NCBI GenBank assembly: GCA_014058105.1
Contig: JACGCM010001655.1
Coordinates: forward strand, 930,001-994,000
From: Kingdonia uniflora
Taxonomy: Eukaryota > Streptophyta > Magnoliopsida > Ranunculales > Circaeasteraceae
Direction of reading: 5' to 3'
Length of the DNA stretch: 64,000 nucleotides
A program made the position numbers and the translations under genes. Positions 1-12,126 of the stretch are shown piece after piece. The notes beneath the pieces are model-generated. The model made no database searches. It was not told the DNA's origin and saw only the letters and a program-made list of their open reading frames with translations. Position 1 is the stretch's first letter; each line of letters opens with the position of its first letter.

Positions 1-760
1 TTGGTCCTTTGCAACTGTCATCGACACCGAGGTAGGCTAAGAAAGGCTTTCGCCAATCATCGTCTCCCCCTTTATCGCCCCCAGTGTTGATCGTGCATAC
101 CGAAATGTGATCAATACTGGGGGTTAAAATGATTTCGATCTAGAGATATCGAGCTTTTGTACCCAAGATCCCAGCTAGATATGCCAAGGAATCGGCGTGT
201 CTGTTCTTATCTCGTAGAAGATAATCGAGAGTTGCTTTCGCAAACTTGCTCATCTTATCTACAACGAGGGTTGTGTATTCGATTATCTTTCCATTCTTCT
301 TATATTGTTAAAAGTAATGGTGGACAATAAGTAGTGAATCTGTATAAACTGAGAGTTTGGGAACATCGAGCTCAAGAGTGTGGTCGAGTCCATAAATGAG
401 AGCTTTGTACTTGGTGACATTATTTGAGGCCTTAAAATCTAAGCGGATTGATTTCTCAATTCTGCCATTAGAAGGGGTAATCAAATCGATTCCGATTCCT
501 GACCCTGCGGGTCCTGTTGATCCATCCGTGAGAACTCTCCACCCTTTTGTTGTAATCTATTCAGCTCGCTCGTCAAATGGTTTGGGGGGTGGATCTTCAG
601 AAGTTTCTTCTGTAAGGTCAGAGTCGTACTCCTCCCACTCGGGATCCTCCACTAGAAAATCTACGAGAAAATTGGCAATAGCCTGACCCTTTTCGGAATG
701 ACATTGTTCGAACATGATATCATGTTCTCCCAAACTGACTGACCACTGTTGCACTCTCCT
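1..760 (-). pseudogene. Element A: linker and archaeal-type RNase H remnant
   Basis: On the minus strand the region carries the connection peptide after the first RNase H (ANFLVDFLVEDPEWEE, near 620-680) followed by a second RNase H. The latter shows LTDGSTGPAGSGIGID, then KASNNVTKYKALIYGLDHTL, then SVYTDSLLIV. These match the archaeal-type RNase H of Tat elements (consensus around NNxAEYxALIxGL). The conserved AEY is changed to TKY, losing the acidic catalytic residue. Further left is the spacer before integrase, homologous to 50460-50540 of element C. There are several in-frame stops. Confidence 0.75.
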
Positions 761-1840
761 TTATTTTTCTTTCTTGGATAGAACTTCTCAAAGTGGGTAG
801 TTCGTCATAACTCTGACTGAATGAGCTTGGAAGTAGCGCTTGAGTTTATGTGAAGTGTAAACAAGAGTGAGAAGAAGATTATCAATTTTAGTGTACCTCG
901 TTTCTGCTAGAGTGAGGGTTTTCGGATGAAGAAGACTGTTTTCTCGATTTTCCTTTCAAGGCGAATGAGATTCGAGCTGAGGGAAGTATCTGTGACTACT
1001 AGGTAGATAATCAGTTCCTCATCCTATACTGGGGTGCTCATTATGGGAGACCTTCCCAAATAGGTTTTGAGATCCATGTGACCTCTACATTTTGCTAAAC
1101 TTTTCCTCGCTTGGTACAACCGTGGGGTAATTGGAATAACCAGCGATAGTAGTCTGAAGATTTAGAAACGAAACGTTTGATAGCGGCAATCTTACCGGCA
1201 AGTTTTTGAACGTCTTTCGTTATTTTTGGAGAGGGTATATTGAGGAGAGCCCAAATCTAATTTGGATCGGCCGCAATCCCCTTCTTGCTAATAAGGTGGC
1301 CTAGAAATTGGCCAGAATGGACCTCAAATTTACACTTATCAGGGTTGAGACGTATCCTGTAAGATCAAAGAATGCTGAATATAATGTTGAGATCTGAGAT
1401 GTGATTGGCTGACTTTATGCTATTGCACAAGAGATCATCGATGTAAGCTTCAACAACTTTCCTTAAATATGTTTTGAACATAATAGTCATCAACTGTTGA
1501 TATGTGGCACCCGCATTTTTGAGTCTGAAGGGCATGACTTTGTAGCAATAAAGACCTCTTTCAGTGATGAAAGTTATCTTTTCTTGATCTTCTTCTAAAA
1601 GTAGAATTTGATTGTACCCCGAAGCAGCATCCATCATAGATAGGAGGTCATGGCCTGCTATAGAATAGAGAATCTGATGAATGTTGGGAAGATGGAAACT
1701 TCCATTTGGAGTATGTTTGTTAAGATCGGTGAAATCTACGCAAACTTGGACTTTTCCGTTCTTCTTTGAGATAACGACGATATTGGATATCTAGTCTGGA
1801 TATTTGGCCTCTCAAATGAATCTCACTTTGATTAATTTCT
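761..1840 (-). pseudogene. Element A: reverse transcriptase and first RNase H remnant
   Basis: The minus-strand translation gives VCVDFTDLNKHTP near 1720-1745, MMDAASGYNQ near 1610-1637, a conserved ITERGLYCYKVMPFRLKNAGATYQ stretch in the 1490-1570 part, and the catalytic YIDDLL near 1430-1445. These are RT motifs of Ty3/gypsy reverse transcriptases, which copy element RNA into DNA in the virus-like particle. An open stretch survives at 1365-1637 but stops and indels interrupt both sides. The remainder down to about 761 corresponds to the RT thumb and the first RNase H (LxLYLVVTDTSLSS-like), heavily degraded. Confidence 0.8.
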
Positions 1841-2099
1841 CAATCTTGGTGTTAACTTCATTTTAAAGACGAGGTGATAGTCATCGCTATTTTTGCTTGA
1901 CCGCCATGGCATTGATGTTGATGGCTTATTTGTGACATGCCTTGGCCGCATCGACCCCATGCATTTCTTCGAATGACCACGCAAAAATGTCTCAATTTAG
2001 TTGCAAGAACTGAATGAGAACATTCTTTTTGTGCTGAACCAGCTTAGTACCAATGAAAGTACCTCTGCTAGGTCCATTAATATTGATATATTCTGTGGG

Positions 2100-4400
2100 C
2101 TCCACTATGGGGGGTTGATCATTGAGGTGATCTGCTTCCTGTAATTGTTATGCAGCAAATCTGTCAAAAGTATCTAGAATAGCAGAGACGGTATTTTCAC
2201 ATGCTTGAGAGAGCTTCTGACTACCTCTGATCTTATAAATACCGCTATTGTATTTAAATCAGAGTGTTTGATGATAGGTGGAAGCGATTGCTTCTATGTT
2301 GTGAATCTAGCAGCGGCCCATAATCCCGAGATAGCGAGATTTGGCATTGATGATATAGAAGACGACGTCGATGGTGGCTGGTTCTGCGGTGATGGGTAAG
2401 ATGATCTTGCCTAATCGTCTTCTCTGGAACCATAGAACCCACTGATATCGGTGTCGCTCTAAATAACTTGGTCGGCTAAACCCATTTGGTCAATAGTGCT
2501 CTGAAATAGAATCTTAATACTGCTCCCAGTATCAATCATCATTGTGTGCATGACAAACTTCTTCATTTTGAGCATTATGACTAACACATCATGATGTAGA
2601 AATTTGACATGGCTAGTATTGTAATATTCAAAGGATATCCCAAGCTGATGATTGCTCGACTCAGGAAAAAGCTTGGCTTCTTTGTCTTGAGGTGTAAGAT
2701 CGCAGCATTCTGATAATCTCATGCGCTTTGATATGTTGGAATTGGTGATCTGATTGATTTCGATCATGTTTTTGTGGCGCATATGGTAAATATGCTTCTC
2801 CTCAGCTTGATCATTGACCTGAATAACTTCAAGCTGCTTCTTATAACTGCCATCTTTGAATGATTCCATGTCGACAATATATTCAAACATCCGTCCTTCT
2901 TTAAAAATGTACTCGAGCAACCTCTGCAAAGCATAACAATTGTCAGTAGAATGATGGTTTACCTTGTGATGTAGGTAATATGGTTGACTATCGATTGGTT
3001 CCAGTGGTTGAGATATGCGATAGAGCTTATCCTTCAAAAGCAGTGGACATTTTTTGGAGATTCGGACTTTCATCTTTGGGAGGATGGGTTTGTTTGGCAA
3101 ACCGCCTTTCCAAGGGTAGCCAGTGTTGCCCTTGGTGCGTTTCTCATCTCCCTGTTTCTCTTTTGGTTTAGTGGTTCAATCTGTAGATGGGCCTTTGGTG
3201 GAGAGGACGGATTTAGTAGATTTTTGTTGCTCATACATCATCCTTTCCAGGTTGCCGTAACTGTTGACCTTGGTTATCATATCCTCCAAGGTCGCAGGTT
3301 TGTTGAGGAATTGGTGTTCTTTAGCCTTGTAGTCGAGCTGGAGCGGGTTGGTGAAAGCAATAACAACTATTTTCTGATCGAGGTTATCCACTTTACGCGC
3401 GAGCTCTAAAAATTTCTTTGCAAAATCCTCGAGCTTCTCTCCGTACGACTATTTATGACTAATAAGAGAATACAAATTCTCCTCTTTGTCCTTATTGTGA
3501 GGATATGTCTTGATGAACTGTTTTTGCAACTAGTCGAATGTATATATGGAGTCCTCAAGGAGAAAATAAAACCATCGAAGTGGTTCCTCTTGTAGACTTG
3601 TGGCGAACAGACGGCAGAGGATGTGGTCGAGATTGGAGTATAACCCCGATGAATAACGGTGCTATTGAATGTACTCCTTTGGGTCAGTACCTTTGTATTT
3701 ACGATTTTTTGGAGTATGGAAACCTTTTGGCATTTCCAAATTGAAAAGCTCTTTGGCAATCAGACTTCTTTATAATTTTATGATGTCGTTGGTAGTACCT
3801 AGAACTTGTGCTTCGATCAACTCCTTAATTCGTTGGTCCATATGCTCTTTTGTGATGTAATGACGTATTGGTTGAATCGCTGGACGAGCAGGTTGCGGAT
3901 GATGAGTGCTCGTACCTTTACTCAGGCAATCTTGTACTAGAACTTGATGTTGAGGTCACTATTCTTCCTCCTGACTGATGGAAATTTAGTGACCTAGACT
4001 GACTTCGGACTAAACTTTACCCCCAAATATATGTAGGGTTGTGGTTCGTGCTGTAGATTCCTAGAAATAGCTTTACTGGCGACTCCTCGAGGTCCCAATC
4101 TTTCCCTTATAAATACACGGGAGATATCTGGCAACTGATCGTGACCTCTGGCTGGAGGAGCCTGCTGGGCAGTCTACATTGTTTCATCTGGCCTTCATGT
4201 CGTTTAAGTACTGTCAAACGAGCTTGTTATTCTGTGATGAGCTCTTTCTCATGGAGCTCCCGATCCTTAGTTAACTGAAGTTCAAGATCGACGCGTTTCT
4301 CTGTTTTGGCATTGAGATTTGCCCGTAACTCTGTAAGTTGCCCCGACTCCATTGAAATATCGAGCTGGATCCCTGTAGCCGGTCGTCTGGAAGTAGCCAT
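2100..4400 (-). pseudogene. Element A: gag and aspartic protease remnant
   Basis: Gag starts at an ATG at 4400-4398 (MATSRRPATG). A capsid-like region follows, recognisable around 3180-3480 by FAKKFLELARKVDNLDQ and EDMITKVNSYGNLERM, which is split into several frames. The nucleic-acid-binding part near 2940-3010 keeps a Cys/His pattern (HHKVNHHSTDNCYALQRLLE). The protease active site IDTGSSIKILF lies near 2510-2535. The longest open piece is 2459-3100. Gag packages the RNA; the protease matures the polyprotein. Frameshifts around 3400-3760 and stops elsewhere rule out function. Confidence 0.8.
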
Positions 4401-4456
4401 GATTGAAAGTTATAGTGATAGAATACCTTAGGATATCGTGGAAATGCAATCTTAAC

Positions 4457-4470
4457 CACAGACGACGCCA
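4457..4470 (-). other. Element A primer binding site
   Basis: Two bases inside the 5' LTR the minus strand reads TGGCGTCGTCTGTG. It differs at one position from the element B site TGGCGCCGTCTGTG. Starting with TGG, the complement of the tRNA CCA end, is the standard position for minus-strand DNA priming. Confidence 0.75.
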
Positions 4471-4472
4471 AA

Positions 4473-5092
4473 TATAATTGCCAAATTCTGTAAGCTCGAA
4501 ATGGCTTAGAATTTGCTATCACATCAATAAATCTGTTATAATTTTCTAATAGGAAGTAAGAAATGACACATGTGATTTTAGCGTGGAAAACCTCTGAATA
4601 GGTAAAAAACTACAGCCTTGAGTGGAGGATTTTTGTAAAAGTATCTTTATTGCTTTTAGCGGATATCTTATTACAAGTGATCTCTTGATATAGAAATGCT
4701 TGAACCTTGTAACTAAGAAGTTTGAATATTGTTAAGAATCTAGAATAAGTAGTTTCTTGATGATCTTTTGTATAATTTTCTGGTCCCTGTCTCTTCTGGA
4801 ACTTTTCCTTTATATAGGCCTTCTCCGCAGCCCTTCATCGTGCTGGAGCACGTTTTTCGAACAATGTGGTTAGTAGCATTTAACTGAGTAACTGACGAGT
4901 TCGTGAGAGAGAGATGTCTTTGATTGGATAAAGCTTTTCGGTTTTTGTTCGGCCCACGTTCTTAGCCAGTTTATGGGGTAGGTTTGAATGTTAACTGGGG
5001 AAGCTATGTTAAAAATGCGTGAGTCTGAGAAGGAGGTGATTTGAACTAACGACAGCTCAACTTTAGGTCAGATCGGGGGATAGTTACCTACA
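4473..5092 (-). repeat. Element A 5' LTR
   Basis: The repeat lies between the PBS and the SnRK2 pseudogene. Its right end CCTACA matches the TGTAG start of the related LTRs in elements B and C when read on the minus strand. The left end is TATAATTG, so the expected TG has decayed to TA. A TATA box (TATATAAAGG on the minus strand, 4807-4818) marks the promoter that would transcribe leftwards. Its 620 bp is close to the 587-803 bp of the B and C LTRs. The partner LTR is outside the window, so ends rest on one copy. Confidence 0.65.
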
Positions 5093-5115
5093 ACTTTAAT
5101 TTCTTTTTACAACAA

Positions 5116-6343
5116 ATTTTCCATAGAGATCTTAAGCTTGAAAATACACTGTTAGATGGGAGCACTGCACCTCGTTTAAAGATATGTGACTTTTGGGTAT
5201 TCCAAGGTGACTAACTTTCTAAAAGTACAAAACTTGGATAAGTTTGATGTCATCAACTATTTTTGGCTATTCATGCCTTGTTATGTAGTCGTCTGTGTTG
5301 CATTCTCAACCAAAATCAATGGTAGGAACACTGGCCTATATGTCTCCAGAAATCCTATCCAAAAAGAAATACGAAGGGAAGGTACTATTTCTATTCTTCT
5401 TTTCCTTATAAAATAGGTGACCATTTTTTCAAATAAATAGTATTTAATTCTCAGGAACTGTAGGTTGCATATGTATGGTCTTGCGGAATTACTTTATATA
5501 TGATGTTGGTTGGTGTTATCCATTTGAAGATCCTGAAGATCCAAGGAACTTTAGAAAGACGATTGGGGTAAGTAATAGTACTCATATCGACATTATTGAC
5601 TAACTTGAGACGATATTTAAATCTTAGAATTTTAGACATGAATAGTCCAAGAATTTTTGTGGAAATATCATGTTCTGAATTTTGGGAAATATAAGGTAAC
5701 ATGTTTTAGGAACTTCTTGAGTTGGGCTCCTTTATTATCATTTGAGCTTGAGTTATGTATTTTTCTCATTTATCAATAGTCACAAACCTTGCACGTTAAG
5801 GGAAAAAAAGAAAGAAAATCAATGTAACACTTCAAAATAGAGTGTTTGCCCATTTTAATTGACATGTTCCCTTATTGCAGCGTATACTTAGTGTCCACTA
5901 CACGATTTCAAACTATGTATGAATATCTATGGAATATAGGCAATTTCTCTTATGGATATTTGTGGCTAACCCTGAAAGGTAATCAAAATTTAGCCAGCAT
6001 TTTACACCTATATTCCTCAGTTTTGCACCATCTTGATTAGCCTATATTGGTTTCAATACAGAGATTAACCATGTCATAAATTAAAAATCACCCATGGTTC
6101 TTAAAGAACTTACCTAAAGATTTAATGGATGATGTAGACGGTAACTTTCAGAGCAACGATATAAGTAATCTTTCCCAAAGTATTGAAGATATTTTTGCAA
6201 TAGTACGAGAGGGTGGAAAACTTGTCGAAGGGGCTACATTTGGTAGGAATATTATTGGAGGCAACATGGATCTAGATGACTTGGATGATGATGTAGACCT
6301 AGAAGATGTGGAGGCAAGTGGAAATTTTATGTGCGTTTTATAA
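5116..6343 (+). pseudogene. SnRK2-type serine/threonine protein kinase pseudogene, 3' half
   Basis: Five exons of an SNF1-related kinase 2 survive: 5116-5206 ([14 protein letters not shown], then LKICDF), 5289-5381 ([20 protein letters not shown]), 5464-5567 (WSCGITLYMMLVG, then YPFEDPEDPRNFRKTIG), 5881-5978 (RILSVHYTI, IFVANPE) and 6062-6343 (KNHPWFLKNLP and the acidic SnRK2 tail DLDDLDDDVDLED). Introns keep GT and AG except a likely AG-to-AA acceptor before 5116. Damage is an extra T in the DFG exon, one lost base in the VADVWSCG exon, TGA in the 5881 exon and TAA at the PEIKNH position. The GTPAYIAPE motif is also altered to GTLAYMSPE. The ATP-binding half is missing and element A sits in its place. 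The intact family members are osmotic-stress and ABA-response kinases. Confidence 0.9.
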
Positions 6344-8496
6344 GTGAATTGCGTCATATAAGACACATCAACTGAGGAAATTTTGGTCAAGTATGAGGTA
6401 CTCCTTCCATGGTAATGAAAACTTAAACGAGCTTTTGTTTCTTTGGGATGACTGGAAAACAATTGCTTATTATCAGTAATATTTCTCTGTGTTATTAGTT
6501 TCTTATGTATACAAATCCCTTACCTTGATGTTGATTTAGTAAATATAAAACTAATATTGCACTTAGTTAGCGTATCTAGGTATCAAATTAAATACTATTA
6601 TGTCACTAGACTCACTACTCATCATTATTAATCAAATCTTTGTGAACAACTAAAAAGTTCCATATAACCGTATAAAACCCTTGAGTTTTAGGAACCTAAC
6701 TCCTATGTAAGCAGATCTTGGAATATAAGAAAGTGAAAACATTAGTTAGCCTGCCCAACAGACTTCTTAAAAAAACTATAAAAGGTTGGTATTATTGGCA
6801 AATAAGCTACAGGGGTGGTTTAAAGGAATGAAGACAAAAATAGCTTAGGTAGGCACTTTGCTAGGAACAATTTTGCGGCTAACACTAGCCTAGGGGTGCA
6901 ACATGCGAGCCACTGCTGATGTTCCCCTTTAGATTTTCTAATCAGATTTTTCTATAGCAATTTATCCTCAGTTTAAATTTTGTCCTAAGACTTTTACTCT
7001 CTAGTTTGTCCCAAGCCTATAAATAATATCCTTATCTCCATATTCCTCTCTTGATTTTCATAATCCAACCTTTTTCTTCCATATTTTCTTAATCCAAATT
7101 TTGTTTTCTAAATTTTCTTCCTATCCTCCTTTGGCTTCTACTAGGCCAAAATTTTCATTATCTAAGTTTTCTCCCTTCATTCTCTCCCAGAATGTTTCTC
7201 CTTCCATATTAATTTTTTTGGCATTGCAGAATCATAAAAAGTTCATTTTTTTGCAAGAATTCGTAAGGAAAATAAAAGAGCGAAGGGATGATCAAGTTTC
7301 TATGTTTTGAAAAGGAGTTGGTTCTTCTCCATTTTCAACAATTTAGAAAACAAAGAAAAGTACTTCCTTGCTTTTCCTCACAATACAATGCACAGAAACA
7401 ATTGGTTTTTGATTTTCTTTCCTTAGTTTTCCATGAACCAAAACACTACGAAGTTGTTAGGTGTGAAACTTTCATAAAAGCTATGAAGAGACAACCAGTG
7501 AAGATGTGATGGAATTTTTACTGATTTAGTCGTACGTAGAAGTAATCTACGCTGTATATCCTATAGAAATTAAGGTTAACATATAACATTGTGGAATGTC
7601 TGACTGTATATATCACTTCAATTGTGCCCCTAAACATGAAACAATGTTCCTGATGTAATCAAGGGTAGCAGATAATGTGTAGGGGATAAGTTTGACTTTT
7701 TTTAGTTTATTATGCTGAGGTCTAGATTTGGATGTCAATACTGTTATTATTATGTTAATTGTTTTCATTTTACATAAAGATAAAATATCATAAAATCAGA
7801 TTCATGCTACAACTGCTATACATTATTGTTCTTATCCTACACCTAATATTAAGTATCAAATTTAAGTAATTCCTTCTCACAAGATTCAATTATTCATTAA
7901 TATAATCTTGATAGTGATACTAATCTAATTTATAAATTGTAATCTTGGAATTGCTAAACACATTTTTGCCAATATCAGGCATTGTTTAAGCATGATTATG
8001 ACTATTATATCATAGTAAATATAAATGGTTATATATACATACGCACAGATGTATCATCTGCTTAATTAATTATGCTTGATAATTATTTAAATTTCATCCA
8101 TGTAGTTATACAAAAAATTATCTGCAGATACTATAAACATATTTGAGAGAGTCTATTTTCCTCTTTAAATATAGGTAAAGTGGTTATGGAACATGGGGGA
8201 AAGATACTTGCTTCGATATTATTTAGGGCGGAAACCAAACCGGGTAATCAAGACTTGTTCCAACCAGCACGGGCCTCTAACTATTAAGATGACGAGTATC
8301 AACTACTCATTCCAAGTGAATGGTCAATAACAGGATAATCTATTTGTACTCCGTCCAACCAGGCAGATAATTTACTCCTGTTTCGTTGTCTTTCATGACA
8401 TTATGGTTGTATTCTATTATATTGGTAATGTATTTCGTTGTCTTGCAGGGAGGAACACTTCCAATTTATTTATTTATTAGGGATTCAAATCTTTTT
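6344..8496. other. Unassigned AT-rich DNA
   Basis: After the SnRK2 stop codon there are several kb of AT-rich sequence. A TATA-like CTATAAATAA near 7018 precedes CT-rich leader-like DNA and two short plus-strand reading frames (7101-7310, 7288-7509). I recognise no family in either, and they may be chance. No repeat, RNA gene or protein family is evident. Confidence 0.4.
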
Positions 8497-8560
8497 GCAG
8501 TGGTGATTGTACCTCTCCACCTAGAGAGAGGTTGTGGATTCGAAACCTCAGGATTATGGA
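8497..8560 (+). repeat. Possible tRNA-derived SINE fragment
   Basis: A GCAGTGGT start (A-box-like), a palindromic CCTCTCCACCTAGAGAGAGG segment and GGATTCGAAACC (B-box-like, 8536-8547) resemble the tRNA-related head of plant SINEs. No flanking duplications or clear tail are seen. Confidence 0.35.
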
Positions 8561-10596
8561 TCCCTATATAAAACTGGCTTGCCTTGCAAAAAAGAGGAAA
8601 AGATTTTGCAATATTTTTGTATCCACTTGAATCAGTTTGAATTATAGTACATGGTATACGTCGCCAGTATCCGAAACTAGAAAATCCTGGCTCCATTCTT
8701 GCATATATATTTATAGTTTTTATAAGAGTTGGTTTATAAAACTTTTTTGAGTAAATCTTACGCAGATGTGTATAGTTGATTGACTCTTTTCATGAAAAAG
8801 TGATTGTTGTAACCCATTTAAGCCAATTTGATGCTAAGTTGGGAATGTTTGGTCTTTATCCTCATAATAAAGAGCGTGCATGTCCCTGTAGTCCGCTAAA
8901 GCAGATGTTCCTTTTACCGATGAAAGTGATTTCCAATTAAAATGTCTTCTAACCTTTAAAGCCTTAAAAGTGGTATGTCGTATATTCCTTTAGTTCTGCA
9001 TTATGATTTGTTTCTTATGTTTTTCATTGTTCATATAACAAACATTATCTGATAGGTATCAATATATATGTGTATGATTTACATCCTCTGGTTGATTCTG
9101 ATAGATTATAGCTCTCTTGTACGGGGATTGATCCTCCAATACTCGACCCTAGTGTTTCCACAGTTGTGGATCGACCATTGATTTTTTAAGCTTTACTCTC
9201 ATACATAAATTTGTGATTAGCCATCTAAATAACCAAAATGTCTGTTATCAGAAACTTTATTCCGTTGTACTAAACAGAGTAATAATGATAATCTTGTGTC
9301 GAATAGCCAAATGGGTTTTACCTCCTATGATCAGCGATATCGTAGGGGCATGACTTCATTACACTCGCCGCCCTCCCCATCCACATATTATGCTTTGCCT
9401 TCCATGTCCAAAAACTGGAAGTGGATTAGGCTCGTACTCTGACCCATGGACCTTCTTCAGCACACGAGCCTTCTTGGCAGTTTTCATAATACATCAGTAA
9501 CCGCTGAGTCTCATTACAGCCTCCGTCGCCGTAGTATCCACCACCGGCTACCATTATTGATAGTTTCTGCACCACCCACAGATGGTTTCTTATTCTAAAC
9601 ATGTATCATCGTCGATATATTGTATAATTGGGCCTAGTCCCTAAGCAAATCTTTTATTTTTATTTTTTAGGCCTAATTGTAACTTTTGAACACTTGTGTT
9701 CAGTCATATATAACAGTGTCATAATCGATGCTTGGATATCCCTAAAACTCCATTTAAATCTCTATCTGAAGCTTCTTCTACCTTTCTCACACTCTTTCTA
9801 GCTAACTCTGGTCGCCTTGATAAAAGGGGACAAGATAATACCCTCCTTATCAAAGCTAAATAATAGAAATTAATGACATGGAAATGTTTCCAGATTTGAG
9901 GAATAAAACATCTATCAAGAGAGAAATCTTGTACTTTAATTCCCAAATCAAACTAAAATGTTACCAGAAGAGTAAGTTGGTTTTACTCTTTTAGCAGCAA
10001 ATCTTAATGGTTCAAGCCACACTAATACAAACCTCAAATTGATGCTGCGATAAAACTTGATGCACATTTAGCTTAGGATAATAAGAACCTAGTGCATAAA
10101 TACTTTCTTGGCATATGATCAATGTTTTGAATTTTTGAGTGTAAGTACCAAGCCTCAGACACAACAAAATAATAAACCTTAGCGTAACAGCATTACAAGA
10201 AATCTACTCTCTTTTATTTCCCACGAGAAATCTTTAAATTGCCATCATACATAACACATTTTCAAATTATTGTAGGCACACACGATAGCGTGTTCCTGAT
10301 TGCTAGTTGTTCAATTAATAAACCTTTGTGGAAAAGAAAAACTTTTGATTAATTTTCGGTTTTTTTTTAAGAAAAAAAACTGCTAGGATTTTATTTAAGA
10401 AGTGGAGGAGAGAGGTGGTAACATGTAAATCATGTAGCCCGTTTAACTGAAATGAGGTGGAGCTCTCCTATTAGTAAGGTAGCTATCTAGCTCCCAAATG
10501 GGTTAGTTAATCAAGACTCAATTATTAAAATCCAAAATCAAAAGAGTATGGGATTTATTTTATAATAAAAGATGTATGACCCAAAAGCCAATGTCT
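8561..10596. other. Unassigned DNA, no recognisable gene
   Basis: Both strands show only short open frames with no family I recognise. The stretch near 9340-9600 is less AT-rich than its surroundings but holds no continuous frame. A low-complexity T/A run lies near 10360-10380. Confidence 0.4.
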
Positions 10597-10662
10597 TGTG
10601 CCGGCTTACCTGGTTCGTGTAGTTTGCGGGCAATTGTACAAGCCCTAGAAGATCTAGTCAAT
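10597..10662 (+). repeat. Possible SINE-related fragment
   Basis: The segment from GTGCCGGCTTACCTGG through GTTTGCGGGCAATTG resembles, from memory, a dispersed plant SINE body. It is short and unaccompanied by box motifs or duplications. Confidence 0.3.
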
Positions 10663-11265
10663 AATTGACGGTCTGGCCAGATGGTTTGAATACCTTCAAT
10701 TACAACAAATAAATATAAAAAGTACGAATACATGATTATGGTTTGAGTTCTTTGAAAGGGTCCACCTAAAACTTGTATAAAACTCATATATTCGGAGAGT
10801 GAAAAGTTGAGAGTGAAGAAAAGAGGCGAAATATAGACGGAGAGAGATTGCCAAAGAGATATTACTTTTGATTATGAGCCATATTAGAATCAATTTTGAT
10901 AACTGATTAATTACATCTAACAGTCAACCGATCCCTTCTCATTTTGGACATTTTCATTTTCTTACATTTCATTCACATCTCTACTCGTTTTAAAAACATT
11001 ATAATTTATTATGTTTAACATCAAAATACGAAAATATATCATCAATAAATTAGATTATTTTGTATAAATCAATTTTTTCCTTTTAAGGATTAAAATATTG
11101 AGTGACCAAAATATTGTGATAAAATAAAAATATCATAATAAAATCACGACCCATCACGGTTCATAGATACACCTGGTTCAATATTTTGATCCATGATTAT
11201 TTATTTGACAAAAGACATTGAGATACTAAACTGTTTCTCAAATGTTATTTCCTCCATTGCAGCAA
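10663..11265. other. Unassigned AT-rich DNA
   Basis: Nothing beyond short A/T-rich tracts. It may be the upstream region of the candidate gene start at 11266-11306. Confidence 0.35.
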
Positions 11266-11306
11266 CCCTAAACCCTCATCACCATGGCACCACTCATGGA
11301 GGAATG
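11266..11306 (+). other. Possible truncated gene start with telo-box
   Basis: AACCCTAAACCC, a telo-box, lies about 15 bases before an ATG at 11284 in good initiation context (CACCATGGCA). The frame reads MAPLMEEW. A GT follows shortly, then a CT-rich tract, as in a short first exon and intron. Telo-boxes are typical of plant translation and cell-growth gene promoters. No downstream exon is visible before the Tat fragment at 11600. It could be chance. Confidence 0.2.
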
Positions 11307-11599
11307 GTTTGCCCTCTCTCTCTCTCTTTCTTATGAATCATTATGTGTTTTATTTAACTTTGAAAGTATAGACTTTAGTTTTAGTTCTCGTGTAAAAGTA
11401 GAGCACATTTTCTTTTTAATAAATGTGTCTTTTTGATTTATGAAATTATCATAGTATCCAATTCTCATTCTCCACAATCAGTTCTTATAATGGTTGTGAA
11501 ATTGAGTCGCTCATATGTTATCGTTGCTAATTACTTTCTTTGTTTATCACTGTGAATTTATTCTTATATTCTGCAGTTGTTGATTAAGTTGTAAAATTT
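11307..11599. other. Unassigned DNA before the Tat fragment
   Basis: A (CT)n tract lies near 11310-11330, followed by AT-rich sequence. TTCTGCAG near 11570 could be an intron acceptor of the candidate gene. Homology to the Tat family begins at about 11600. Confidence 0.3.
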
Positions 11600-11883
11600 A
11601 CTCCACCAGACGATCTTTTGCCTGTACGAGACGTTAAGCAAAAACTGACAAGAAGAGATAACGCTCCTCTGGCGCAAAAAAAATTCTGTTGTAGCATTCC
11701 CCACAGGTACGCATAAGAGTGCCTGTAGATTGGCTCCCTAGGTTCCACCTCCACCATGTTTGGCATATCCCAGTCCAGTCTTTTGTCACCGAAGAACTTC
11801 AACTCAGTAGTTTTTTGCCCTATGCAACAATCCCTAGCAAACCTCATTCTTTGCAGATAATGAGTATACGGAGTAGTATCCAT
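11600..11883 (-). pseudogene. Antisense short ORF 1, truncated copy (tail fragment)
   Basis: It encodes MDTTPYTHYLQRMRFARDC, then LKFFGDKRLDWDMPNMVEVE and SYAYLWGMLQQN. It parallels 23900-24251 in element B and 43017-43360 in element C. The C-terminal part is frameshifted and lost at the truncation. A TATA-like TATAAATATGG lies upstream on the minus strand near 11950. Function is unknown. Confidence 0.7.
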
Positions 11884-12126
11884 AGACTTTTCAAAGAAAA
11901 CAGAAGAAGAGAATGAAGACGAAGAGTGTATATTGTTTACCCCATCTTAGCCCATATTTATACCCTGATTAACCTATTTATTACTCTGAAATCACCACAA
12001 CTACTTAACTACCTTCCATTATTACCTCCCTCGGAATTCCAACAAGCCACAGTCAACCTTCCAACTTCCAATAACCAACAGTCTTTCTCAGCAAACGCCT
12101 CTGTACCTGTTTCCGAGGCTCCTGCT

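Larger units (their letters stand above)
1..5092 (-). mobile_element. Tat-lineage Ty3/gypsy retrotransposon A, partial (5' LTR to second RNase H)
   Basis: This is the 5' part of a minus-strand LTR retrotransposon running off the left edge. Reading leftwards it holds the 5' LTR, a tRNA-type primer binding site, gag, aspartic protease, reverse transcriptase, a first RNase H and a second archaeal-type RNase H. The second RNase H is the diagnostic trait of the Tat lineage. The integrase and 3' end lie outside the window. Many stops and frameshifts make it non-coding. It resembles elements B and C in domain order and in the PBS core, but its gag and LTR are clearly more diverged. Its LTR abuts the SnRK2 pseudogene, so it probably inserted into that gene. 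Confidence 0.85.

Noticed and set aside
8497..8560. Functional tRNA gene
   Set aside because: A- and B-box-like words are present but no cloverleaf or anticodon arm can be formed.
9719..9946. Minus-strand ORF of 75 codons as a small gene
   Set aside because: No start context, no splice partners and no family likeness. Length is expected by chance over this much DNA.
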